A stretch of DNA of 64,000 bases, taken from positions 542,472 through 606,471 of the forward strand of contig NZ_JBHUEK010000007.1 in the NCBI RefSeq assembly GCF_042680725.1. The letters run 5' to 3'. A program made the position numbers and the translations under genes. Every line of letters starts with the position of its first letter. Within the stretch, counting starts at the first letter, position 1. The notes beneath the pieces are model-generated. The model ran no database searches. It saw only the letters and a list, made by a program, of their open reading frames with translations, and was not told the origin of the DNA. This document shows, piece by piece, positions 25,407 to 32,820 of the stretch. The stretch comes from Ferdinandcohnia salidurans (lineage in GTDB: Bacteria; Bacillota; Bacilli; Bacillales; Bacillaceae_L).

Positions 25407-25700
25407 TTATTCATTTTCTTCCCCTAAATATGTTTTACAAAATTCTTTTACAATTGTTTCTTCCTCTTCTTCAAGTTCAAAATCAAGTACTTTTTGAGTG
25501 CTTTTTTCATAAATATGATATTGGGCAATTCGCTCACTATTTGTGTCAACCGCATAAATCACTTTTAATTCAATTCCATTTTCTGAATATAAATCGTCAT
25601 CCTCTGGTACTTCAATGTCCAAAAAGAACTCGTAACGATCGCCCTCTAGTATCCCAGTAGGATCCTTTAATTTTTCAACTGTATATCCAGTAATATTCAT
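25407..25700 (-). CDS. DUF6509-like small protein
   Basis: 97 residues in the ATG frame at 25700 with AAGGGTGG upstream. It opens MNITGYTVEKLKDPTGILEG and contains DIEVPEDDDLYSENGIELKVIYAVD, which I recognise as resembling DUF6509 proteins found in many Bacilli. The tail is acidic (VLDFELEEEEET). The frame continues further upstream to 25898 across a repeat-rich region, but that extension is unlike a protein. The function is unknown. Confidence 0.65.
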   Translation of the reverse strand: MNITGYTVEKLKDPTGILEGDRYEFFLDIEVPEDDDLYSENGIELKVIYAVDTNSERIAQYHIYEKSTQKVLDFELEEEEETIVKEFCKTYLGEENE

Positions 25701-25861
25701 ATAAATCTGCCACCCTTCAAAATGAATTAAGTCCGTACCTATTATACACATTCTATCCTTAATGGTGAAAAATTTGCCACTTATTCCTTGTATTTTTACG
25801 AACCGTACACATTTTGACACATAGGACTTCCTGTAAACAAATAGAATAATAATACATCCCA

Positions 25862-25982
25862 AAAAAGCGCAAGGTGACCGTCTATCGGCGACAAGCACAA
25901 GAAAAGCGCTGACAGAAGGCGTCTGTTGCCTTCAGAACCGATTGGCTTGTGACCTCGAGCCGATGGCACCTGGAGCTAGACA
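25862..25982. repeat. Structured intergenic repeat (Bacillaceae-type)
   Basis: A 120-bp non-coding segment with higher G+C than its surroundings, including a GAAGGC/GCCTTC hairpin at 25915-25933 and complementary outer words (GGTGACCGTCTATCGG with CCGATGGCACCT). I recall near-identical sequences dispersed in many Bacillus genomes; I cannot confirm this here. It ends 20 bp before the next gene. Confidence 0.55.
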
Positions 25983-26004
25983 TTGGAAAAGGAGTTGTTG
26001 TTGA

Positions 26005-26205
26005 ATGACACTACTAAATAAAATCGCATTATTCTTTGTCATATTATACTCCGGTACTATCTTGATGAATACGTATTTAGGGGAAACAGAACGAGTACAA
26101 TCAAATGTTGTCATCTTTATGTTAAATGGATTTGCTTATATCGTGTCTGCAATGGAAATGGAAAAAGAGAAAAATCAACTTCGTGGGAGTCAATCTACAG
26201 CATAA
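26005..26205 (+). CDS. Small two-helix membrane protein, 66 aa
   Basis: Two hydrophobic stretches (IALFFVILYSGTILMNTYL and VVIFMLNGFAYIVSAM) followed by a charged tail. ATG at 26005 has AAAGGAG upstream. I do not recognise the family; it is downstream of the structured repeat and ends in a bidirectional terminator. Confidence 0.55.
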   Translation: MTLLNKIALFFVILYSGTILMNTYLGETERVQSNVVIFMLNGFAYIVSAMEMEKEKNQLRGSQSTA

Positions 26206-26242
26206 AAAACGACCGCTTCGTTATTTAAGCGGCCGTTTTTTT
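26205..26242. terminator. Bidirectional terminator
   Basis: AAAAACGACCGCTT at 26205-26218 pairs with AAGCGGCCGTTTTT at 26227-26240 (one mismatch). It serves the small membrane protein gene and the ArsA-type ATPase gene. Confidence 0.85.
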
Positions 26243-27194
26243 ATTTATTCGTTGATTTCCTAACGATTTTTGTTTTGATATGTTCTGCAAAATCCTCTAA
26301 CAACTTAACTGAGTTTATATCCGTTTCAAATAACGGGATATAAACTTTTTGTTGAGTTGGAAATTCTTTTTCAATCTTCGATATATATTCTTGTTCATTA
26401 CTTTTGCGCTTTTTCAGAAAATCTCCATCAATATTTTCTGCTAAGAATTTATTAATAAACAGCGTATCGACTCCTATATCATGCCTATCGAGTAATCTTA
26501 AAGCATTTGCTGTTTCAATGATTGGCAGTCTTTCTGGGTTAAGGACGAAAATATATCCGGTCATGTCTTTATTTAAAATGAGTTCCCTCACAGCACTAAA
26601 GCGTTCTTTCCTTCTCTGCAATACTTTATAAATTGGATCATCTATTGGTTCCCCGTCATTTAACAACTGTGTATAGGTATCATTTCTCTTTTTTCTTCTT
26701 TCAAGCATTCCATCAATCCAAACACTCATTAATTCAGGAAGAGTAAGTAACCGAATGGTGTGTCCAGTAGGTGCCGTATCAAAAATTATAGTATCATAGT
26801 GTCTTCCTTCATCAAGAATGATAGAAACGATACGATCAAATAGAGCCGCTTCTTCTGCGCCTGGGGAGGAACTAGCAGCATCAATTTGCCGATTAACCTC
26901 ATCTTGCATATGTGAACTAACTACACCCTGGATGTTTTCTTTTACAGTTAGAATATACTTTCTTGATTCAATTTCTGGATCAATTTCAATTGCCTCCATG
27001 CCTGGATATACCTCAATTGCTTGGTTTTTCAATGCTTTATGAAAAATATCTCCTACATTATGTGCAGGATCAGTTGATACAAGTAACGTTTTAAGGCCCT
27101 GTTGGGCATGTAAAATCGCTAATGCTGCAGCACTCGTCGACTTTCCTACCCCTCCTTTTCCACCAACAAATACAATATTTCTATCTCCAATCAT
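26241..27194 (-). CDS. ArsA/GET3-family ATPase
   Basis: 317 residues, a single-domain deviant-Walker-A ATPase. FVGGKGGVGKST is the P-loop, DPAHNVGDIFH is switch I, IIFDTAPTGHTIRLL is switch II, and FVLNPERLPIIETANALRLL is the A-loop. ArsA homologues drive arsenite efflux, and GET3 inserts tail-anchored proteins. No arsB or arsR is adjacent. Instead it is the last gene of a cstA / Cys-Cys-tail / ATPase operon; the 27209 gene ends 14 bp before it. The role is therefore inferred to concern CstA or its small partner. All ATPase motifs are intact. Confidence 0.88.
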   Translation of the reverse strand: MIGDRNIVFVGGKGGVGKSTSAAALAILHAQQGLKTLLVSTDPAHNVGDIFHKALKNQAIEVYPGMEAIEIDPEIESRKYILTVKENIQGVVSSHMQDEVNRQIDAASSSPGAEEAALFDRIVSIILDEGRHYDTIIFDTAPTGHTIRLLTLPELMSVWIDGMLERRKKRNDTYTQLLNDGEPIDDPIYKVLQRRKERFSAVRELILNKDMTGYIFVLNPERLPIIETANALRLLDRHDIGVDTLFINKFLAENIDGDFLKKRKSNEQEYISKIEKEFPTQQKVYIPLFETDINSVKLLEDFAEHIKTKIVRKSTNK

Positions 27195-27208
27195 GTTGTT
27201 CCCTCCAT

Positions 27209-27472
27209 TTAACAGCAGCGAATTCCTGTAAGCGGAGATTTTTCCATCCCCATTCGCAAGTGCCAGTCATGAAATTTTTCAAGCATATAAGGATAAAGCT
27301 CTAATGTATAGTAAAAAGCTGGGTTTGGGAGTCCAAGAGTTTCAGATAAACATAGAAGTAAGAAAAGGTCATCCTCGTCTCTTAATTCCCGTGCAATTTC
27401 TGTCCGATGATTTACAGAGAGTATCTCATCATATAATTGGAGCATCCTCTTTAATGCTTCTATTCCCTTCAT
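27209..27472 (-). CDS. Cys-Cys-tail small protein (cory-CC-star-like)
   Basis: 87 residues, soluble and mainly helical, with conserved-looking NPAFYYTLELYPYMLEKFHDWHLRMGMEKSPL and a chain that ends exactly in Cys-Cys before the stop. I recognise this as like the family called cory-CC-star protein, known to co-occur with CstA; I cannot verify the definition here. A terminal CC and several histidines suggest metal or thiol chemistry (inference). It lies between cstA and the ArsA-type ATPase gene. A hairpin separates it from cstA. Confidence 0.7.
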   Translation of the reverse strand: MKGIEALKRMLQLYDEILSVNHRTEIARELRDEDDLFLLLCLSETLGLPNPAFYYTLELYPYMLEKFHDWHLRMGMEKSPLTGIRCC

Positions 27473-27496
27473 TCTTTCACCTTCTTTACATAAAGT

Positions 27497-27531
27497 GAAA
27501 AAGGAAGCCCACTACATGAAGGGTTCCTTTT
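27497..27531 (-). terminator. Hairpin/attenuator between cstA and the CC gene
   Basis: AAAAGGAA at 27499-27506 pairs with TTCCTTTT at 27524-27531, with inner GCCC/GGG. The minus strand carries TTTTTCAC after it. It may reduce expression of the two distal genes relative to cstA. Confidence 0.6.
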
Positions 27532-27543
27532 CCAAACGGGTAT

Positions 27544-29289
27544 TTACATGTTTGAATCAAAATTTTGTGGTGAATCCTTTTTACTTAATTCTTTAAAGGC
27601 AATTAGCACGATCCAAACGGCAAAAATTAAAATGATGCTTCCTAGAATAAATAACAGTAAATTTGCATCTGTCCCCCCTACACCTGCCCAGTCAAATATA
27701 ACCTGTTGGACCATTGCCCAGACGGTCATAACAAGAAGGAAAAGCATTGGGATCAGGGTAACAAGATAGTTTCGACCTAATCGTTTTAACCACACGGAAA
27801 TTAACATTAAACTTATTGCCGCTAATAATTGGTTAGAGGTTCCGAACAAAGGCCATAATACATATCCGCCAGAACCAAACCCGTTTGGCCCCTTTGGTAA
27901 AAGAACTAATGCTGCACTTGTAACAACGGCAACTGTTGTAGCAACATGGGCTTTTTGAAGTGCTGGAACTTTATATTCAGAACCTAGCTCTGCAATAATA
28001 TATCTCATTAGTCGAACTGACGAGTCTAACGTAGTTGCAGCAAAGCTAACAACAATTATCGCAATAATGGTGGCTGCAATATCAGTAGGTATGCCAATAC
28101 CAGTAGATAATTGTGCGCCACCGGAAATGAAGTTTCCTAGTCCGCCAGAATTCGCTGTTGCAAAACTACTGTATGCTGCTTTAAAGTCTCCAGCATTTGC
28201 AAACAATGTGACACAGGCAATGATTGAAATTAAGGCTAGGAATCCTTCCCCTACAGCCCCGAAATATCCTACAAAGCGAGCGTCAGTCTCTTTGTTTAAT
28301 TGTTTTGATGATGTACCTGACGACACAAGTCCGTGGAAACCAGAGATTGCACCACAGGCGATGGTAATAAACATGAGTGGTAACCATGATTTATCTGTAG
28401 CCTCTGAATTCAACATAGGTGCAGTTACTTCTGGATTTAAAAATACAAGACCCAAATACATGATAGCTAATCCGATTACGAGTTGGTGAGAGTTGATATA
28501 GTCTCTCGGCTGAAGTAATTTCCATACAGGTAGTGTGGATGCAAAATAGCAATATACCATGAGGATGACAATCCAAACAAAGAAAGCCATAGAAACTCCG
28601 CTTAGACCAAATAGGGTCGTTGCCTCTGCTCCACCAAAATAGCTTACAAGATCTATTTGTAATGCGGGTATCTTACTTGTAAGAATGGCTGAACCATACA
28701 TGATAATTAGTGCCACAATGGATGGAAGTAACATGCTTCCTTTTTTTCTGTAGACAGCGTATCCAATCCAAATTGCAAGCGGTATTTCAATAAAAACGGG
28801 AATGACACTTGCCGGAAATTTAATAAATAGATTTGAAATAACCCAAGCAAAAACAGCGTTAACCATCAACACCAAAATCAGAATGATAAATAAAAATAAG
28901 AGCTTTGCTTTTTTACCGATTAATTTATCTGCAAGTGTACCTACAGATTGCCCTTTGTTTCTGACAGAGAGGACAAGTGTACCAAAATCATGAACGCCTG
29001 CAGCAAAAACCGTACCTAATACTACCCATAACAACGCAGGTCCCCAGCCCCAATAAACAGCTATGGCAGGTCCTACTATTGGTGCTGCACCTGCAACGGA
29101 AGTAAAATGATGCCCCCATAAAACATGTTTCTTAGTTGGTACAAAGTCGACCCCATCATTAAACTCATGAGCAGGTGTAACAAAATTTGGATCAAGGCGA
29201 TAAATCTTCTCAGCAACAAATTTTGAATAATACCGATAACCTAAAATAAAAACAACGGTACCAAACACTGCTAACCATATTGCACTCAA
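27544..29289 (-). CDS. cstA: CstA-family carbon starvation protein (pyruvate/peptide transporter)
   Basis: 581 residues with about 15-16 membrane helices. It opens SAIWLAVFGTVVFILGYRYYSKFVAEKIYRLD, and later HHFTSVAGAAPIVGPAIAVYWGWGPALLWVVLGTVFAAGVHDF and SGFHGLVSSGTSSKQLNKETDARFVGYFGAVGEG. These are characteristic CstA segments. CstA proteins import pyruvate or peptides under starvation. TTG at 29289 follows GGAGGGAG. It is the first gene of an operon with the CC-tail protein and the ArsA-type ATPase. A candidate promoter lies upstream. Confidence 0.9.
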   Translation of the reverse strand: MSAIWLAVFGTVVFILGYRYYSKFVAEKIYRLDPNFVTPAHEFNDGVDFVPTKKHVLWGHHFTSVAGAAPIVGPAIAVYWGWGPALLWVVLGTVFAAGVHDFGTLVLSVRNKGQSVGTLADKLIGKKAKLLFLFIILILVLMVNAVFAWVISNLFIKFPASVIPVFIEIPLAIWIGYAVYRKKGSMLLPSIVALIIMYGSAILTSKIPALQIDLVSYFGGAEATTLFGLSGVSMAFFVWIVILMVYCYFASTLPVWKLLQPRDYINSHQLVIGLAIMYLGLVFLNPEVTAPMLNSEATDKSWLPLMFITIACGAISGFHGLVSSGTSSKQLNKETDARFVGYFGAVGEGFLALISIIACVTLFANAGDFKAAYSSFATANSGGLGNFISGGAQLSTGIGIPTDIAATIIAIIVVSFAATTLDSSVRLMRYIIAELGSEYKVPALQKAHVATTVAVVTSAALVLLPKGPNGFGSGGYVLWPLFGTSNQLLAAISLMLISVWLKRLGRNYLVTLIPMLFLLVMTVWAMVQQVIFDWAGVGGTDANLLLFILGSIILIFAVWIVLIAFKELSKKDSPQNFDSNM

Positions 29290-29346
29290 GCTACTCCCTC
29301 CAATACAATTTTTTATTAGTGGTAATCAACCTTAATGCTCATTTAT

Positions 29347-29376
29347 ATGTTAAGGGCTAGTTGTAAGCGTCGTCAA
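29347..29376 (-). promoter_or_regulatory. Candidate sigma-A promoter of cstA
   Basis: TTGACG (complement of 29371-29376) and TAACAT (complement of 29347-29352), 18 bp apart, lie about 60 bp before the cstA start. Upstream on the minus strand TCGATTTTT occurs twice as a direct repeat with 16-bp period (about 29388-29412), where a regulator could bind. Confidence 0.5.
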
Positions 29377-29473
29377 TACTATTATCTAAAAAATCGATAT
29401 ATTCAAAAATCGACAAAAGTAGTAGTACTAATTTTTCAAAACACTCTCCCAATCTTTTAAGTTCATGCAAAAA

Positions 29474-29502
29474 CCCGCGAAAGATTGATGCTCCTTCGCG
29501 GG
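29474..29502 (-). terminator. Terminator of the TrpXYZ-like operon
   Basis: CCCGCGAA at 29474-29481 pairs with TTCGCGGG at 29495-29502, with a U-run on the minus strand. It follows the ABC ATPase gene. Confidence 0.85.
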
Positions 29503-29514
29503 CTTTTATGTTCG

Positions 29515-30309
29515 TTATGAAAGCAATGCACGATCATTTGTCATTTTCGCGCCTCTGATTCGTTGGAACTCATTTAGTAATTGCTCAATCGTTAAACTCT
29601 CTTTTTCTTGTTCATTAACCTCTAAAATGATTTGTCCCTTATCCATCATGATCAAACGATTCCCTAAATCTAGAGCTTGTTGCATATTATGTGTGACCAT
29701 TAATGTTGTTAAATTGTATTTTTCGACGATTTCTTTGGTTAAGTTTGTGATTAACTTAGCACGAGCTGGATCGAGTGCTGCTGTATGTTCATCGAGTAAC
29801 AATATTTTCGGTTCAGTGAAGGTGGCCATCAATAGCGATAATGCCTGCCGTTCCCCTCCTGATAACAATCCCACTTTTGCAGATAAACGGTTTTCTAACC
29901 CTAAGTTAAGAGATTGGAGCACTTCTCTAAAGTAGTCCTTGCGCTTTTTTGTTACTCCTTTTCGTAAGGTCCGAGTTTTATTTCGTGAATACGCCATCGC
30001 GAGATTTTCTTCAATGGTCATATTTGGTGCTGTACCTGCCATTGGATCCTGGAATACACGTCCAATGAGCTTAGCCCGTTTATGTTCTGGTAAGAATGTA
30101 ACATCTTTACCAGCAATGTCAACAGAGCCTGCATCCGGAATGAGCACACCCGATATTACATTCATTAACGTTGATTTACCAGCACCATTGCTACCAATTA
30201 CAGTTACAAAATCGCCTTCTTTTAACTGTAGATTGGTCCAATCAAGAGCAATCTTTTCGTCTGGTGTACCTTCATTAAAGATTTTATGAATTTGATTTAA
30301 GTGTAGCAC
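29515..30309 (-). CDS. ABC transporter ATP-binding protein (TrpZ-like)
   Basis: 264 residues from a GTG at 30309, preceded by GAGGGTG; a longer start at 30339 lies deep in the previous gene. Walker A GSNGAGKST, signature LSGGERQALSLLMA, Walker B ILLLDEHTAALD and the His-loop MVTHNMQQ are all canonical. It energises the permease encoded just upstream, with a coding overlap of 26 bp. The neighbouring binding protein is of the TrpX type, so the substrate is probably tryptophan or another aromatic or similar amino acid; this is inference from family and not direct. Confidence 0.9.
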   Translation of the reverse strand: MLHLNQIHKIFNEGTPDEKIALDWTNLQLKEGDFVTVIGSNGAGKSTLMNVISGVLIPDAGSVDIAGKDVTFLPEHKRAKLIGRVFQDPMAGTAPNMTIEENLAMAYSRNKTRTLRKGVTKKRKDYFREVLQSLNLGLENRLSAKVGLLSGGERQALSLLMATFTEPKILLLDEHTAALDPARAKLITNLTKEIVEKYNLTTLMVTHNMQQALDLGNRLIMMDKGQIILEVNEQEKESLTIEQLLNEFQRIRGAKMTNDRALLS

Positions 30310-31312
30310 TTGTTTCACCCTCGCTTTCTGAAGGTACATTCTTCATTCGTACAAGTTGTTGTCGTTTTGCTCGTCTGCTCTTCTCTTTTGTTCCTTCTAG
30401 AATTTTTGGTAGGACAAGTGCAATGATTACGATGATGGCAGTAATCAATTTCATATCTCCAGGCTGTAGGAACTCAACACGTAATGCTAGTGAAACAACG
30501 ATACGATAAATAATCGCACCACCGATTACCGCAAGTGTTGCTCGTGCAATCGTTTTGGCACCAAAAAGGGCTTCTCCAATTATGACGGAAGCTAAACCAA
30601 TAACGATCATCCCAATACCCATTCCAACATCGGCAAATCCGCCTTGTTGTGCAATTAGTGATCCTGAAAATGCTACAAGCGCATTTGATAGACCTAATCC
30701 AAGAATCGTCATCAAGTTTGTATTAGCAGAAAAGCTGGAAATCATTTTTTTATTATCCCCTGTTGCTCTTACTGCAAGACCGATTTCTGTTCGTAGGAAA
30801 AGGTCAATTAAAAACTTAATTAAGAATGTAACAACAATCATAAACAATAAGATACCCCATGTTTTTGGAAAGCTATCTCCTAAACCGATTGCTGTTAAAA
30901 TAGAATTAAACAATGAATCGATTCCTAATGAAGCAGATATATCAGATACGTTTGTAAAAGTTGTATCAATATTTAATAACGAAACATTTGATTTACCCAT
31001 AATTCGTAGATTGATTGAATAAAGGGCGATCATCATTAAAATACCAGCTAGTAATGCATTAATTTTTCCTACCGTGTGTAGTAATCCGGTGATACTCCCT
31101 GCAATAAATCCAGCAACAAGTGCTAATAATGTTGCGATAAAAGGATTTACTCCATTTGTTATCAAAATGGCGGAAACAGCAGCTCCTGTAACGAAGCTGC
31201 CGTCAACCGTCAAGTCGGGAAAATCTAATATACGGAAGGACAGGTAAACACCAATTGCCATGATTGCATAGATGATTCCTGATTCAAATGCCCCAAATAA
31301 TGCTGTAAACAT
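30284..31312 (-). CDS. ABC transporter permease (TrpY-like)
   Basis: 342 residues with about eight to nine membrane helices, of the LivH/LivM-like branched-chain permease fold: FRILDFPDLTVDGSFVTGAAV is the N-terminal motif and GLSNALVAFSGSLIAQQGGFADVGMGIGMIVIGLASVIIGEAL is the central one, with FGAK after it. It partners the ATPase at 29515 and the lipoprotein at 31490. A 178-bp gap, filled by a MITE-like repeat, separates it from the lipoprotein gene. Confidence 0.9.
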   Translation of the reverse strand: MFTALFGAFESGIIYAIMAIGVYLSFRILDFPDLTVDGSFVTGAAVSAILITNGVNPFIATLLALVAGFIAGSITGLLHTVGKINALLAGILMMIALYSINLRIMGKSNVSLLNIDTTFTNVSDISASLGIDSLFNSILTAIGLGDSFPKTWGILLFMIVVTFLIKFLIDLFLRTEIGLAVRATGDNKKMISSFSANTNLMTILGLGLSNALVAFSGSLIAQQGGFADVGMGIGMIVIGLASVIIGEALFGAKTIARATLAVIGGAIIYRIVVSLALRVEFLQPGDMKLITAIIVIIALVLPKILEGTKEKSRRAKRQQLVRMKNVPSESEGETSATLKSNS

Positions 31313-31338
31313 GTTGAATCATCCTTTCTTTAAGTACT

Positions 31339-31481
31339 GTTCAAAAATGAGGATGAAAAGGACCAAGAAGTTCGAGGCGGTGAAGTTTTGAGTACCGGAA
31401 CGTATGTAGTTGATACGTGAGGAACGCAAAAACAAGCCAACGAAGAAATTCGATGTGTCATTTTCACCGGACTTTTTGAAC
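31339..31481. repeat. MITE-like inverted-repeat element
   Basis: A non-coding 143-bp element with perfect 9-bp terminal inverted repeats GTTCAAAAA (31339-31347) and TTTTTGAAC (31473-31481). The ends stay similar for about 25 bp inward (GTTCAAAAATGAGGATGAAAAG against GTTCAAAAAGTCCGGTGAAAATG after reversal). An internal CGTAT/ATACG hairpin is present. It sits inside the importer operon, between the permease and binding-protein genes. No transposase is near. Confidence 0.65.
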
Positions 31482-31489
31482 ATCATTGT

Positions 31490-32509
31490 TTATTCACCTT
31501 CGTAGATGTCAGCCAATTCTTCCCATTCAGGTTTTATTTCGATTCCTTGCTCTTCTGCTGCTTTTTTATTTATGATAAGCTGTAGGCTATTTGGAAGTTC
31601 AACTGGAATTTCAGATGCTTTCTTTTCACCTTTTAGAATCTTTGCAGCCATAAGTCCAGATTGGTATCCAATATCGTAGTATTCAAATCCACTAGCTGCA
31701 AATCCACCGGCTTTCATTGAATCAAGCTCACCAACGAACAATGGAATATCCTTTTCATTTGCTACTGCAATGATTGAATCTAAAGCTTGAACTGCAGTGT
31801 TATCAGTTGGAATATAAATTGCATCAACACGGTCAACTAAGCTTTGAGCAGCTTGATTAACCTCAGCAGTTGTAGACACAGAGACTTCTACTAATTCCGC
31901 ACCATCTTGTTCAGCATATTCCTTTACTTGCTCAACCTGTACAACAGAGTTTTGTTCTCCAGAGTTGTAGATGACTCCAATCTTCTTCGCTCCCATTTCA
32001 CCTGTGATGAAGTTAATTGTTGTTTTAGTAGCATCTGGATGGTTATCAGTTGTACCCGTAATATTATCGCCAGGCTTATCGAATGCTTCTACTAATCCTG
32101 CACCAACTGGGTCTGTTACTGAAGTGAAGATAATAGGAATTTCACTTGTTGCATTGAGTGCAGCCATTGCACTAGGTGTTGCGTTTGCAAAAATTAAGTC
32201 CACTTTGCTACCAACAAGGTTTTGTGCAATTGTTGCTGTGTTACTTTGCTCACCTTGCGCATTTTGGAAATCAAACTTTAAATTTTCGCCTTCCTTAAAT
32301 CCTTCATCTTCTAACGCTTTTTTGAAACCTTCTGTTGCAGCATCTAAAGAAGTATGTGGTGCATATTGTGTAATACCAACTACAACTTGATTTTTTTCAC
32401 TGCTGCCACCAGCATCCTTTGAAGTGTTTTCAGTAGCATCACTTCCACATCCTGCTAAAGCAAGGAAGCCAGCTAATACCACTCCTAACATTTTTGTTGA
32501 ACCTTTCAT
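31490..32509 (-). CDS. ABC substrate-binding lipoprotein (TrpX-like)
   Basis: 339 residues of the ABC_sub_bind family (PF04392-type). Signal peptide with lipobox LALAGCGSD, followed by a Ser/Gly/Asp linker. The body shows VVVGITQYAPHTSLDAATEGFKKALEDEGF, VDLIFANATPSAMAALNAT and PIIFTSVTDPVGAGLV, hallmark segments of the family. It delivers a small solute to the permease at 30284. It is the first gene of the importer operon, starting with a GGGGGG site. Tryptophan is a candidate substrate by family only. Confidence 0.9.
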   Translation of the reverse strand: MKGSTKMLGVVLAGFLALAGCGSDATENTSKDAGGSSEKNQVVVGITQYAPHTSLDAATEGFKKALEDEGFKEGENLKFDFQNAQGEQSNTATIAQNLVGSKVDLIFANATPSAMAALNATSEIPIIFTSVTDPVGAGLVEAFDKPGDNITGTTDNHPDATKTTINFITGEMGAKKIGVIYNSGEQNSVVQVEQVKEYAEQDGAELVEVSVSTTAEVNQAAQSLVDRVDAIYIPTDNTAVQALDSIIAVANEKDIPLFVGELDSMKAGGFAASGFEYYDIGYQSGLMAAKILKGEKKASEIPVELPNSLQLIINKKAAEEQGIEIKPEWEELADIYEGE

Positions 32510-32677
32510 GCATATCCCCCCAAAATCTCTTTACTCTTTTTTGATTTTCTAGTAATCTATTACTTTACTAGAATAATAATATTCACGCACTTTCACTTTA
32601 TCACATAAAAGCGAAAAAGCGTTAATGCATGCCATTAGTTAATCGTAATATTATCATTCTAGACGCTTTCCGTCAAT

Positions 32678-32692
32678 TATTTTCTGAAGATT
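32678..32692 (+). promoter_or_regulatory. Candidate CodY box
   Basis: The 15-mer TATTTTCTGAAGATT matches the CodY consensus AATTTTCWGAAAATT at 13 of 15 positions. It lies between the divergent TrpX-like gene and the NSS symporter gene, where amino-acid-responsive control would make sense. The intergenic stretch 32510-32820 holds no gene that I can support. Confidence 0.35.
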
Positions 32693-32820
32693 TTACACTT
32701 TCAGCTTATAATTTTTCTCGAACAGCGTAAAAAGATTTTTTGTTTTCGTATGATAATACGTTTTATTTTATTTCACTTAACAAAAAATAGAGTAATATGA
32801 GTTGCGATGGAGGTATTTAT

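Noticed and set aside
26241..27194. Arsenic-resistance operon suggested by the ArsA-type ATPase
   Set aside because: No arsB, arsR, arsC or acr3 gene is adjacent; the neighbours are cstA and a Cys-Cys-tail protein.
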